A stretch of DNA of 64,000 nucleotides, taken from contig CP154955.1 of NCBI GenBank assembly GCA_039621445.1, forward strand, positions 50,683,384-50,747,383, in the 5' to 3' direction. Shown one piece after another: positions 18,622-29,456 of this stretch. The stretch comes from Euglena gracilis (lineage: Eukaryota > Euglenida > Euglenophyceae > Euglenales). A program made the position numbers and the translations under genes. The first letter of the stretch is position 1. Each line of letters starts with the position of its first letter. A model generated the notes under the pieces. The model was not told the origin of the DNA. It saw only the letters and a program-made list of their open reading frames with translations, and ran no database searches.

Positions 18622-21200
18622 AGCACCAGCAGGGTGGACCCACAGTGGCCACCAAGAAGCTAAGGCAGCTGCTGGAGAAATCCCCCGAGGGACCCACAGA
18701 GGCCCTCTGCCAAAAATGGGGGAAAAAGGGACCCACAGTGGCCCTTTCATTGACCCAGCCCCAGGAGGAAAAGGGACCCACAGTGGCCCTTATGGAGGGA
18801 GGGGCAGGAACCCCTCCAACAATTATTCCTCAATTCCCAATGATTCAATCAAGGGGGGGACCCACAGAGGCCCCCCTATGGTATGTGAACCAACCACATC
18901 AACCTGGAGAAGACCAGATAGGCCAAACAGGGGCATTAAGCCCTATGGTATGTCTTCCAACAACAAGATCATCCAGAGAGGTGAGCAGAGAGAGAGAGAG
19001 AGAGTGCATGCACATCCCCCCAGAAAAAATTTCTTTTTCCAAGGGCCCAAGCCCTAGGGGACCTAGGGGTGCAATGTCCAACACCCCCAACCCAGCCCCC
19101 CCAGAATCATCTTATCCAGAAAATGAAATCAATGGGGGAAAGAGGGGGAGACACCCCCCTCCATCAAAGGTTGCAAAAAAGCCTAAAATGTCCAACACCC
19201 CCAGCCCAGCCCCCCCAAAATCATCTGATCCAAGAAATAAATTCCATGGAGGAAAAATGGGGAGACACCCCCCTCCATCAAAGGCTGCAAAACAGCCTAA
19301 AATGGTGGACAAAAAATGCCCCCCCAACAACATGTCAACTCATCAGGGATGGCATTCAACCCCCCTGGGTCAGCCCACCAAAATTGTCCACCCACCCAAA
19401 ACCCAGAGCCAACCTGGACCTGAACCAGGCAGAAAAAATCCTGTTGGATTACGAAAAAACTGGGTCAATAAAACGAGTTTGGGATTCAGAAACCCAGCAT
19501 TTAATCCCATGGTTTCTAATTTCGAAACCAGAAGGGGGAACAACCAAATGGAGAATGATCAGCGACTGCAGAGAATTAAATCAGCAGTTTCAAGTGAAAC
19601 CTTTCAAGCTGGATCACATCCAGCACATTTTTCCAGTTTTGGAAAAGGGCCACTGGGCAGCCAAAATAGACCTGAAAGATGCCTATTTTCATATTCCAGT
19701 AAGTCCAGGCCTAAGGCCATTTTTAAGGCATCAGGTGGGGGGGCAGACCTGGGAATTCCAGGCAGGCTGTTTTGGCCTGAATGTAATGCCCCAAATTTTC
19801 ATGTCAGTCATGAAAACATTCGAAAAGCTGTGGAGGAAAAGGGGCATCCAGGTATTTATTTACCTGGACGACATTTTGCTGGTGGCCCCAACACAAATCA
19901 TATTACAAAATCACCTGAACACAGTGGTCAGGGATTTAATCAAATCAGGATTCAAAATCAATGTGAAAAAGTCCACCCTGCAGCCCACCCAAATCGTAAA
20001 TCATCTCGGATTCCAGCTAAACTTCCAAGAGGGAAAATTACAGGTGCCCCCCCAGAAAATAAAAACCGTAAAAAAGGAGCTGGGAAAAATGGTGAAAAAA
20101 GATTACATGTCAAAAAGGCAACTGGCTGCCATTTTGGGCCAAATCAGATGCAATCTAATGGCCCTGCCCTTTCTAAGGGCCTTTACGGATGCCCTGGCAA
20201 ATTTTTTGGTGAAACATTCCACAGCCCCCTGGGACTCAAAACATCCCATTTCCCAAAGAATAAAGGACCAATTAAAGGAAATAAAAATTCTGCTGGACAC
20301 CTGGGGGGGCAGACCCTTCCCCCAAAATGCAACCAGGGAGTTGCACTCAGACAGCAGTACCCATGCCTGGGGGGGCTGGACATTCGAACAGGCAAAATTG
20401 TGCAAGAATTTTGGAGGGAAAACTCCATTTTGCACATAAATGTCAAAGAATTAAGTGCAGCAATAAGCACAGTACAAAGCCTCAGCCAGCCAGGGGAAAC
20501 TGTGTCCCTATCCGTGGACAATCAAGTAATTTACTATTACTTAACAAAAGGGGGGGGCAGAAAGGACCCTTTCAATTCCATGCTAAGACCCTTCTTCAAA
20601 TGGTGCATGGAACACAACATAAACCTGCAAGTAAAGTGTGTCCCCTCCAAAGACTGCCTGGCAGACCCCATAAGCAGGTGGGAAATGGACAGGGGGGATT
20701 ACTCACTGGACCCCCAACTTTTTCAGTGGCTGAGGCAGCAGTTCAAAAATTACATCAGCCTAAAAACAGACCTTTTTGCCTCACCAGGCAACAAAAAACT
20801 GCCACAATTTGTGGCCAGGTGGCCCCACTGGGGAGCCACAGCAGTGGATGCATTACAATGTCCACTGGACAACATGGGGGATCTTTATGCAAACCCCCCC
20901 TGGTCTGTAATCCAAAAATTTCTCCCCAGATTAAAAATGTTTCCACAGGCCAAAGTTTTGATGGTCACCCCCTACTGGGATTCAGCCACATGGTGGCCCC
21001 AGTTAATAAAAATGAAAGTTCCAGGGACCCCCTGCCTGAAAATCACCCCCTACATGGGTATGTTCACCAATTGCAGGGGGGAAAAAATGCCACCCCCCAG
21101 GTGGCCCCTCCTTTGCATGATTTGCTCAGGCAAATTTTGGAGGGGAAACAAATACAAAATTCAACCATTACAGATTTCCTGGGAAGAAACCCCAGTTTGA
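17957..21200 (+). pseudogene. DIRS element 2 frame B: RT / RNase H / methyltransferase-like, frameshifted
   Basis: Starts at ATG 17957. The first section is open to 19057. The RT section continues in another frame from just after the (AG)n tract at 18985-19004, which appears to have caused the shift. RT motifs: MISDCRELNQQF, AAKIDLKDAYFHIPV, FGLNVMPQIF and VFIYLDDILLVAP. In the RNase H start (DSSTHAWGG) a run of 7 G at about 20369-20375 replaces the 8 G of elements 1 and 3, shifting the frame again. The rest (LSVDNQVIYYYL, LADPISRWEMDRGDY, LYANPPWSVIQKF) reads on to a stop at 21200. A broken but recent copy. Confidence 0.8.
18588..18870 (+). repeat. Tandem repeats built on GGGACCCACAGTGGCC
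   Basis: Two identical 34-bp units (18588-18660) followed by looser copies to about 18870, in the Gag-like region of DIRS element 2. Confidence 0.75.
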
Positions 21201-22327
21201 AAAGGTACCAAAGTGCCTTTACGCTTTTATGGGTGATTCTGGAAAAAATGGGGGTACCCCCCCCTGAAGCCACCACTGACCAAGTGGTTGACGCTTTAAT
21301 TCAACTGTTCCAATTTTCAAAGGCCCAAGCACGCAATGCATACAGTGCTATGCTATTGATCCCAGGCTTTGGGGGCCTGAGGTTCCATGCCATGTTGGCA
21401 CCTTACAAAAGGCTTTGGAACCAAAACCTGGAGAAATATGGCGCATTCTGGGATCCCCTCCCAATCCTCCTGGGGCTGGCACAGTCCCCCCTGCCCTCTG
21501 ATATATGTACATTGCGTACACAACTCATTTTCTGTTCACGAATCCTCTGTTTATACAGAAGTTCTGATTTGGCACAGGTCCAACGAACCACCAGTGTGTT
21601 GGGGGGGGCACCCTACATCAAAATTAAACGTAAAGGTCAAAAACTCCACAAGTGGGAGCGAGTTGTCTCCATTCCCCAGTGCCCCCAAATCAGCCCCTTT
21701 CATTTAATGTTGTCTTATGTGGCAGCAACACGTTTCTTTATGAAACCTGGGGGCCCCCTTTTAATTACGTTAAAACCCCCCTACAAAGCCATTAAGGCAG
21801 ATACCATTGCTTCTATCACCAAAGACTTTTTGACCAAACAGGGGGTACCCCCCCAGGTTTGGGGACCCCACTCCACCAGAGGGGCAGGGGTTGGTTTGCT
21901 AAAAAAATTGGGCCTTTCTGCCCAAGAAGTTTGTGAAATTGGTCAATGGAAGGGGGTGGAGGCTTTCACAGCCCATTATCAAAGACTTGGTGCCCAAGGT
22001 TCTTTGGAGGATGCCCTGGCCCCCCTTTTTTCAGTGCACAATCTGGCCTCACAATGGCAAAGTGCGGAGCCCGAGGTGTCTCGTACTCCCTCGAGGCAGA
22101 CCGAGAAGGGAGGAAGGGACACCGAGGGCGAAGCACAAAGACATTGTGAGCCCGACCCCCCCACCCATATAAGAAAATTTGTCTTCAAACGCCCTCGATC
22201 AGAAGATGGGGGCCAGGGGGGGGGAGGTGGGGGGGGACCCCCCCAGGCAAAGAAACAGCGCCACGGTCGCCACGTCGGAGACAATGCAGCCAACTCCGGC
22301 GAGGCGGCACTAAGCGGGACCTCCTAA
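21116..22327 (+). CDS. DIRS element 2 tyrosine recombinase
   Basis: The uninterrupted C-terminal part of frame A. SAM-like region KRYQSAFTLLWVILEKM and ARNAYSAMLLIPGFGGLRF. Catalytic region: LYRSSDLAQVQRT (Arg), HSTRGAGVGLLKKL (His-x-x-Arg), IGQWKG, and TAHYQRLG (Tyr). The tail runs through the internal complementary region and ends ALSGTS. It overlaps the end of frame B by about 85 nt. No ATG marks a recombinase-only start; 21116 is where similarity begins. It would integrate the circular DNA. Confidence 0.8.
   Translation, partial: HDLLRQILEGKQIQNSTITDFLGRNPSLKRYQSAFTLLWVILEKMGVPPPEATTDQVVDALIQLFQFSKAQARNAYSAMLLIPGFGGLRFHAMLAPYKRLWNQNLEKYGAFWDPLPILLGLAQSPLPSDICTLRTQLIFCSRILCLYRSSDLAQVQRTTSVLGGAPYIKIKRKGQKLHKWERVVSIPQCPQISPFHLMLSYVAATRFFMKPGGPLLITLKPPYKAIKADTIASITKDFLTKQGVPPQVWGPHSTRGAGVGLLKKLGLSAQEVCEIGQWKGVEAFTAHYQRLGAQGSLEDALAPLFSVHNLASQWQSAEPEVSRTPSRQTEKGGRDTEGEAQRHCEPDPPTHIRKFVFKRPRSEDGGQGGGGGGGPPQAKKQRHGRHVGDNAANSGEAALSGTS
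22047..22150 (+). repeat. Internal complementary region of DIRS element 2
   Basis: Left half 22047-22080 is complementary to the left end and right half 22081-22150 to the right end (GAGGGAGTACGA). Confidence 0.85.
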
Positions 22328-22629
22328 CCCAGCGCACCAAAACAATCACAACAAACCGCCGGCGAGCAAGGCATGGCCTCACAATGTCTTTGTGCTTCGC
22401 CCTCGGTGTCCCTTCCTCCCTTCTCGGTCTGCCTCGAGGGAGTACGAACGTCCTTTCTTTGAGGGCTGCCACCACCACACATTTCTTGGAGAAGGGTCCC
22501 TAAGGACGTCCTCCAGGGGAGGGGGAGGTAGACCTCCCACCACCGTTGGACAAGGATATTTGACCCCCATAGCACACAGAGTTGGACAGATATTGTGCAA
22601 TTTTAGGACCAAGGCAGGCAAGTAGGGAC

Positions 22630-22961
22630 TTTTGCTCTGCACAGCACGACCTCCCCCGTCCGGGAGTCGACGAAGGAAGTCGCTTCTTTGAACGCCCTGC
22701 ATATTCTGAAACCGTTTTATGATATCTTCACCTGTCCAGCATACAGCTGGTACATGGTCGCCGAGGCAGCCCACCGGTGTCAAAAATGCCGCTCGGTGCG
22801 CCATGCACGGTGCATAGGCCATCACTCTCACACAGCCCCCCCACCTCATTGAAGACCCCATGGGCGTTTGCAGCTAGTCCGCTCTCAGCCGCCCAAAAAA
22901 GCAGCACAGCGATCAGGACAGTGCGGGCGACACGCCCGCGCGGGCAGGAAACCAGCGACAA
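22630..22961 (-). CDS. Two exons of an unrecognised protein with a hydrophobic segment
   Basis: Proposed join on the minus strand: 22961-22732 and 22696-22630, separated by a 35-nt intron with donor ACAG|GTGAAG and acceptor TATGCAG. The first exon encodes basic residues (RGRVAR), a hydrophobic stretch TVLIAVLLFWAA, then a small-residue AESGLAA site, like a signal peptide or anchor, followed by a Cys-containing region (CESDGLCTVHGAPSG). The second encodes EATSFVDSRTGEVVLC. No ATG is present at the start; the frame is open further upstream, so the true beginning is unresolved. A possible next donor lies at 22629. DIRS element 2 begins 180 bp downstream and may sit in an intron of this gene. I do not recognise the family. 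Confidence 0.38.
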
Positions 22962-25940
22962 GCCGCTGTGCGCTCCGCCCCCCTTGTCCGCCGTCGGCTT
23001 CCGGAAGGTGTATGGGACCCCCTGAAGGCACCCGGGAGGAAATCACCGTGAGGGCGAAGCAAAGGAAGGTGGTGGCATCCTGCTCTTTGTGCCTGCGTGT
23101 TTGCGATGTTTTTTTTTGTGGCGGGGTTTGTCGCCATTTCCGGGAAATCTTTGTCGGCCGGCTTGGTCGGGGGGCGGTTCTATTTTTTTTTGGGCGGGGT
23201 TTACCGCAGGTGCGAATTGTGCAAGGTTTTGGGTTTGTCCTCATAAATGGAGTGTGAAGAAATGGAGTTTGAATCAGGGGAAACCCACGAGCAAAAAATT
23301 TGAAAAGGGCATGATTGCCAACTGGCCATCTCCCGCAACGGGCTGGGGAGGAAAAAGTGACTTTTGGCATGCGATCGTGCATCCACAAAAAAAAGCACAA
23401 AAATAAGCAGACGCGTTTTTCAACCTGTAATTTTTGCCCGCTTGACCAATCAGCCGTTGGATTCCAAAGGGCGGTTGAAACGGGGGAAAAAACAAAATAC
23501 TGTCCCTTGAGCATCGCCCTGCGTCAGGTGCTTCTGTGGCCCCAGGTTCTGCTAGTTTGTTGCTTTTATAATTTCATCGCGATTTTTGGCACAGAAGGGA
23601 CGGAATGGGTCATTACAGACTGGTGTGTGGCGGCTGAAAAAAAGAAACTCACACATGTGTGCCATTGCGCAGCAGGCAAGACCCAGGACGTTGCCAGAAG
23701 GATCACCAGCTGATGGTTTTGATTCTTGCCATTGTTGTTTTCTTGCCCATCACATTGTTTACTGCTGAATATGGACCACGTGGACTTCCTTTAAACCGCC
23801 CCCTAAAACCTGCAAAAAACACAAACGAGCCTTCTGTCCCCCCCCCTTCGACACTGGGCCACCAGGCTTGCCACGTCACCTGAGCATGTGCCCACTGAGT
23901 TGTTGTGACAAACAATTCTTTGCGTTCACCACAAAATTTTACGGATTTTCAGTGGGTGCAAAAATGTGGTTGCAAAATTCCACAGGAGTGCTTTTTCAGG
24001 GGGAAAACGGATGCAGCAACGTGACAATGTCCCAAAAACGCCAGAGGCTCAACCATTTTCCATAAAATTTTGCCAATATTTTTTGTTTGAGCTTGTTTCG
24101 CTTTCATATTTTCTTGCATTTTCTTCTCATTTCAGGGGTTGCTGGAATTTGGAGTGCGCACTGGCCCCAGGGAATTAATTGCTGAAATTTGGGGTTGCTT
24201 TAATTTGGGTGTTGGTCAGATGGGGCCCGGGTTGCTTATTGGAGGTGCTGCTCAAAATTGGGGGGAGGGTTACCCCGATCCAGGGGTCTAGTGACCAAGT
24301 TTTCCAGGGGCAGGTTGGCAGCCCCTACCTTATGGCCAATTTCAGGCACAGTTATGTGTGAATGTGCAGTTTGCTGCAAAACCTTTGATTTGGGTACAAA
24401 GGCCAAAAAAGTGGCCTTTCAACACTTGTCTTTGGGACCATGATTCCAAATCCTCACCCACACAAGGGAGAGTTCTGCATCAAGTTGAACCCGTCACTTG
24501 TGGCCCCCCGAGCGAGAGGAGAACCTTCACCAGCCCAACCGTCTGGGTGCTCGCCAGTCACAGTGCGGTACGGCTATATATGCAAGAGTGAGAAAACAGG
24601 TAAAAAAAAATTCCTGCCCCAGGCAGCAGTGCCACACACAGAGGTGGTGGCAGGGTGGCACAATGGCTGCAGAGGCCCGTTGTGGTGTGCGCAGTCCCAA
24701 ACCACTCCGGGGTCAAATGGGCGGAACTTCACAAAAAAAACCTGAAAAAAAACATCATTAGTATTCATCAGTCAACGAAATTTCCAAAAAAAGGAAATTT
24801 CCAATGAACAATTAGAAACCATCACCAATTTGGGACAAATTTGGTGACATTGGATAAAAGGGCAATAAATTCAACGAATTGTGGGGAAAGATTGGCAGCA
24901 TTGAAAGGAAAGGAAAGATTGGCCAACACCATTAGAAAATATCTGGAGGCATGTTATCTGGCGATGGTTTCTGCCTCTGGTCCTGTTGCCTGTGTTTGTG
25001 GAGGTCTGCAGACTTGAACTTCAAACACCCCTTGAACTTTTCACTTCAACTTAACCCCCCAAACACTTTTGCCCCAGCGAAATCAGTGGACCGATCTTTT
25101 TGGCCCGGAGCCCCCTGCAAAATTATTGGGGACCCATACCATACCAAAACCATTGATGGCCCCATTAACCATGTTTCCTAAAACAAATTTGAGACCAAAA
25201 GCTGTTTATCAATAATTTTAACATAATTTAATGTTTCTATTCATCAAATTACAGAACATTATGGGCATTTAAATACTTTTTGTGCTTACCACCTCTTGCT
25301 TTCCCAAAAAGATCCAACAGTTTTTTTTCCACACATTTTATCCTTGTGAAGGGGGGGCAAAAATTATTTGAGGCCCTCCCTGCAAAATTATTTGGGCACG
25401 GAAAGCTTCAGGGCACTGCAAAATTATTTGGGGGGTTTACCCTCCCAGAAATTCAGCCAGATCGGCAAAATCCTCAAACCTCATTCAAAAGCAACTTGAA
25501 GAAAAAATTCTGGGCGAAAATCAAAAACGCTGAAGCACACAGCTGCGGAGGCAGGAACCCCTGGTAACCGACACCCCAAATTCTGCTTCCAAACCGAGTC
25601 CCCTTCAAGAGCTGGGTCAGGAGGCCCAGGGCGGTGGCTGGGGAATGCAGGGTTGGGCAGAGAGGGGCGGGGAGCGATGCGGAAACGATTCTGCGGTCAC
25701 AAAGTGGGTGCCCCTGGGAAGACACCCAAAGGGGTCGGCTGCGGGTCAGGGGCGGGGCCAGGCAGGCGATAAGGCGTTGAATACGCCCCCCCCCCCCAGT
25801 GCCTGCTGTCCGCCTGCCTGAACGGCGTTTTGGGAATTGAACCACCAATCCGGGGGGGGGGGGGAAATGGTATCGAAGGCCTGAATGAGACAAAATACTT
25901 CACTTTCCACCCCTCTTTCCCTTCTTCAGTCTCCCTTCTT
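22962..25940. other. No recognisable gene
   Basis: Mixed composition with T-, A- and G-runs. Several short open frames look like chance. Nothing convincing was seen on either strand. Confidence 0.4.
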
Positions 25941-26160
25941 GTGGTGTTAAGCAATGAGTCAAGTGATTATGTGTCAAATGTGCATTGGACGATGGAAATA
26001 GTTGGCCTGAGAAGGACAGTTCTGAGAATTGTGTGTGCGCGCCGACCTGAAATGTTGCAACGGTTTCTCCTTTGGGGTGTAGGAGGTAGTTTCGGACCCT
26101 TGGGGGGTGCGCACTTATTAGGGCATGGCGCATAACTAGGGCATTGCGCACTTGTTAGGG
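25940..26160 (+). repeat. Dispersed repeat ending in the GTGCGCACTTATTAGGGC word
   Basis: GTCAAGTGATTATGTGTCAA, GAGAAGGACAGTTCTGAGAA and TAGTTTCGGACCCTTGG, then GTGCGCACTTATTAGGGC, recur in inverse order and orientation at about 58060-58250. The shared length is about 190-210 bp. Confidence 0.75.
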
Positions 26161-26164
26161 AAGA

Positions 26165-26450
26165 GGGGTCCCCCCTCACCCACCCCCTGGGGGGGGGTTC
26201 CCGGGGGACATAACCCACTTTTCCCCAAAAACGCCAAAAATTGCGAAAAATGCTTAAAACCTTTTCAAACATTTTCGGTGCCAAAGGTGCCGAAAAGTAT
26301 ATCCCACCCCCCTCTGGGGGTTCCCCCCCGGGTGGGGGGGCTTGGCTGGACCAACCCACCCTACCCCCCCAGGGGTCCAAGACAAAAAAAACCCCTGGGC
26401 TGGTCCAGGGTGAGTCCAGGGTCTTTTGACACCTCTCATCCGGGCTGACA
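26165..26450 (+). repeat. G/C-run dispersed repeat
   Basis: Flanked by C and G runs with an AT-rich core (GCGAAAAATGCTTAAAACC, TTCGGTGCCAAAGGTGCCG). A related copy lies at about 43195-43445, with the same order of blocks and the ACCCCTGG/ACCCCTG end. Confidence 0.65.
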
Positions 26451-26734
26451 AGATTTATTTTCCTTTTCCTTTTCCTTTCCTTAAAAAGAGACTACAGAGA
26501 TGCTGTCCTTTGCACCTAGCAACCTGAATCAAACTCACACTAAACCAACCTTTAACGTCGTGGGGAAAACTTTCAGCTTCAAAAAAACCAACAATCGCCG
26601 GGTAACGCGTCAGTCCAGAGCTCCACAAACTTCGCACCCCAAGAGAAAGCCCCCCCCTCAGCTGGCACAGCCTGGCCCTGGCCGCCGCAGGGAGCCCTTC
26701 GATGCGGTGTCTGGAGGCCGGTGGGGGCTGCCTC

Positions 26735-26752
26735 TCTCTCTCTCTCTCTCTC
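26735..26752 (+). repeat. (TC)n microsatellite
   Basis: A run of CT dinucleotides ahead of the GC-rich segment. Confidence 0.9.
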
Positions 26753-26860
26753 TGATTGTCAGGCGATGCGTGGGGGGGGGGATGGGAGGGGGTTAGCCGG
26801 AAATAAGAATGACATCATTACGATGTGCCTCAACTCCCCCATGGAGGCGGCCTTTCCCAG

Positions 26861-26959
26861 GGCGGCCGGGGCGGGCCCCCTGTCGCGTGCCAGGAGAATG
26901 GCACGAAGGTGAACGTCCGCGTGCGGTGCGGGCTGGCGGTGCAGCGCGTCTGCGTCAAG
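26861..26959 (+). CDS. Candidate exon of an unknown gene
   Basis: A GC-rich 99-bp segment bounded by TTTCCCAG and GTATCG, phase 0 on both sides, encoding CQENGTKVNVRVRCGLAVQR near its end. GC content and boundary style resemble the PP2C exons. No partner exons were identified, although 27250-27480 is a second very GC-rich patch. Family not recognised. Confidence 0.33.
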
Positions 26960-27884
26960 GTATCGCGTGGGGGCCTTTTCCAGCGCTCCCTGCCCCTTCA
27001 GTGAAGCGCCAATGCTGAATTCCGCTCCAATGAAGTGTTGAAAAATCAATGCAGATGTCGCGACCCACTGAACACAAATGGTGACCCTACCGTTTGCGTT
27101 AAACGCAACGTGAGCAAATCCCGCTTGTGGTTTCATAGGTTACACAATTTCGGCGCCATGGCACACTTATTTTTGCATTCATTTTTTTCATTTTATTTTT
27201 TATTGTTTTGTTGTTTTTTGGTTGTTCATGTTGTTTTTTGGTCAGTGTGCGCAAAAGCGCCTGCGCAGCAAACCGAGCCGGGAGACTGACCATTTCGCAT
27301 TCCCGGTATGGTCTTCGGGACCGGTTCACTGGGGCGGAAAGGGGCCCCGGCCGCGCCAGACCAGCGGGATCGGCGGCGGGCCCAGCGGCTGCGGGCGGGC
27401 CCGGCGTCGCGGCGGCCGCGGGCCGGGCCGAGGCTGGCGTGAGGGGCGGGCGGCACGGCGGGCCGGGTTTCGTTTTAGGGAAGGTCGCACCCGTTGGGGT
27501 GGGGAGGGCAGGGCCTATTTATTCCACCCGGACCCCCCCCCCCGGCCCAAAGAAGAAGGACCGACCTCCCCCAACCCTGACCCTGCCCCGGAAATGGCAG
27601 GGTCCCATAAATTGGACCCCCTCCCTGGATTAACTACGTTTGGTTCTGGGGAGTTGTACCCCCCCCCCGGGCGCCGAAAGCGCCGGCGCTCGAAAATGGC
27701 ATTGTCAAGGGGGGATGGTTGGCTTGGTTGGTGGGGCCCAAAACCAACCCGGCGTTCCCCATGGCACAAGGCGCCCCACCCGGGCTTGGTAAAAAGAAGC
27801 TTGCAGGAGACTGGCACTTGACCCAGAGCTGTATTTTTTACCGGCAAGCAGCCTTTCGTTTGGAGAGGTTGAACGTGAACGTGA
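26960..27884. other. GC-rich patch, no gene assigned
   Basis: 27250-27480 is markedly GC-rich (GGCGGGCCCGGCGTCGCGGC). All three plus frames give Arg/Gly/Ala-rich readings, so the frame cannot be chosen. The rest is homopolymer-rich spacer. Confidence 0.35.
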
Positions 27885-28501
27885 ACGCCGCACCGCTCCA
27901 CATTTTGCCCTTCTGAGGCCCGACTCTGCACTAAAATTGGGGGTCCAGGGCATCGTCCAAGGCACCTTGGGCACCAAGTGACAATGGGCCGAAAATCCCC
28001 CACCCCCCTCCACCTGTAACACAAACTTCCTGGGCTGCAAGCATAGTTTTTTGAGAAAACCAACTCCTGCCCCTCCGGTGGAGTGGCCCCCCCCACCCTG
28101 TTTTGCATTCCTCTCCCCTCCAATGCAATTCCCCCCCTGCAGCTGGTGAACGCACCCCATCAGCTAAGATAAGTATTGATTTGAGGCAGGAGGTCCCTTG
28201 TACACCAATTGATTGATGGATTCCCAATGGGGGAGGGGTGACCATCGACACCTCGGGCTCCGCACTTTGCCCTTGTGAGGCCATGCCTTGCTCGCCGGCG
28301 GTGTTGTTTGGATTGTGACGCGTTGGGTTAGGAGTCCCTGCTTAGTGCCGCCTCGCCGGAGTTGGCTGACGATGCTGCTCCGACTGGGCGACGTGGCTTC
28401 TTGCCGCTGGGGGGTGTCCCCCCCCTCTCCCCCCCCTGGCCCCCACTCTCTGACCGAGGGCTTTTGAAGACAAATTTTCTTTTACGGGTGGGGGGGTCGG
28501 G

Positions 28502-28606
28502 CTCACAAGGTCTTTGTGCTTCGCCCTCGGTGTCCCTTCCTCCCTTGTCGTTTTCACTCGAGGGAGTACGAGACACCTCGGGCTCCGCACTTTGCCCTTG
28601 TGAGGC
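28502..28606 (-). repeat. Internal complementary region of DIRS element 3
   Basis: On the plus strand this reads as a right end (…GAGTACGA, to 28571) joined to a left end (GACACCTCGG…, from 28572), i.e. the exact circle junction in direct orientation. Confidence 0.85.
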
Positions 28607-29456
28607 CAGATTGTGCACTGAAATCAGGGGGGCCAGGGCATTTTCTAAGGCACCTTGGGCGCCAAGTCTTTGATAATGGGCTGTAAAAGCCTCCACCCCC
28701 TTCAATTGGCCAATTTCGCAAACTTCTTTGGCAGAAAGGCCCAATTTTTTGAGTAAACCAACCCCTGCTCCTCTGGTGGAGTGGGCCCCCCACACCTGGG
28801 GGGTCACCCCATGCTTGGCCAAAAAATCTTTTGTGATAGAAGCAACAGTGTCTGCACTTATGGCCCTGAAGGGGGGTTTTAATGAAATGAAATCAGAAGG
28901 GGGCCCCCAGGTCTGACGAATAAACGTGTAGCAGCCACATAGCACATCATTAAATGAAATGGGCTTATTTGAGGACATTGGGGAATGGACACCACCCTTT
29001 CCCATTTATGGAATTTTTGCCCTTTACGCTTAATCTTGATGTAGGGTGCCCTACCCAACACACTGGTGGTTCGTTTGACTTGTGCCAAATCTGAGGATCG
29101 GTATAAACAGAGGATGCGTGAACAAAAAATCAGTTGTGTACGCAATGTACAAATATCAGTGGGCATAGGCGCCTTTGCCAGCCCCAGGAGGATTGGGAGG
29201 GGATCCCAAAATGCCCCATACTTCTCCAAGTTTTGGTTCCAAAGCCTCTTGTAGGGGGTCAACAGAGTGTGGAATCTCAGCCCACCAAACCCAGGAATCA
29301 AAAGCATTGCACTATAGGCATTACGGGCTTGGGCCTTTGAAAATTGGAATAATTGTATTAAAGCGTCAGCCACTTGGTCAGTGGTGGCTTCAGGGGGGGG
29401 CACCCCCATTTGTTCCAAAATTACCCACAGAAGTGCAAAGGCACTCTGATAACGCT

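Larger units (their letters stand above)
17666..22447 (+). mobile_element. DIRS-like retrotransposon, element 2 (disabled)
   Basis: A 4782-bp element with left end GACACCTCGGGCTCCGCA, right end GAGGGAGTACGA, and an internal complementary region at 22047-22150 whose halves meet at 22080/22081. The left inverted repeat (about 17695-17800) carries CGCTGGGTTAGGAGG and GCCGGAGTTGGCTGAT, matched in inverse near 22285-22380. It belongs to the same subfamily as element 3. At least two frame lesions and one early stop make it non-autonomous. Confidence 0.88.

Noticed and set aside
18135-20327. Long open frame overlapping the RT gene of element 2
   Set aside because: RT, RNase H and Asp-box motifs are in the other frames here; this stretch shows only the overlapping frame A. 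Its role is discussed as a finding, and it is not a separate gene.
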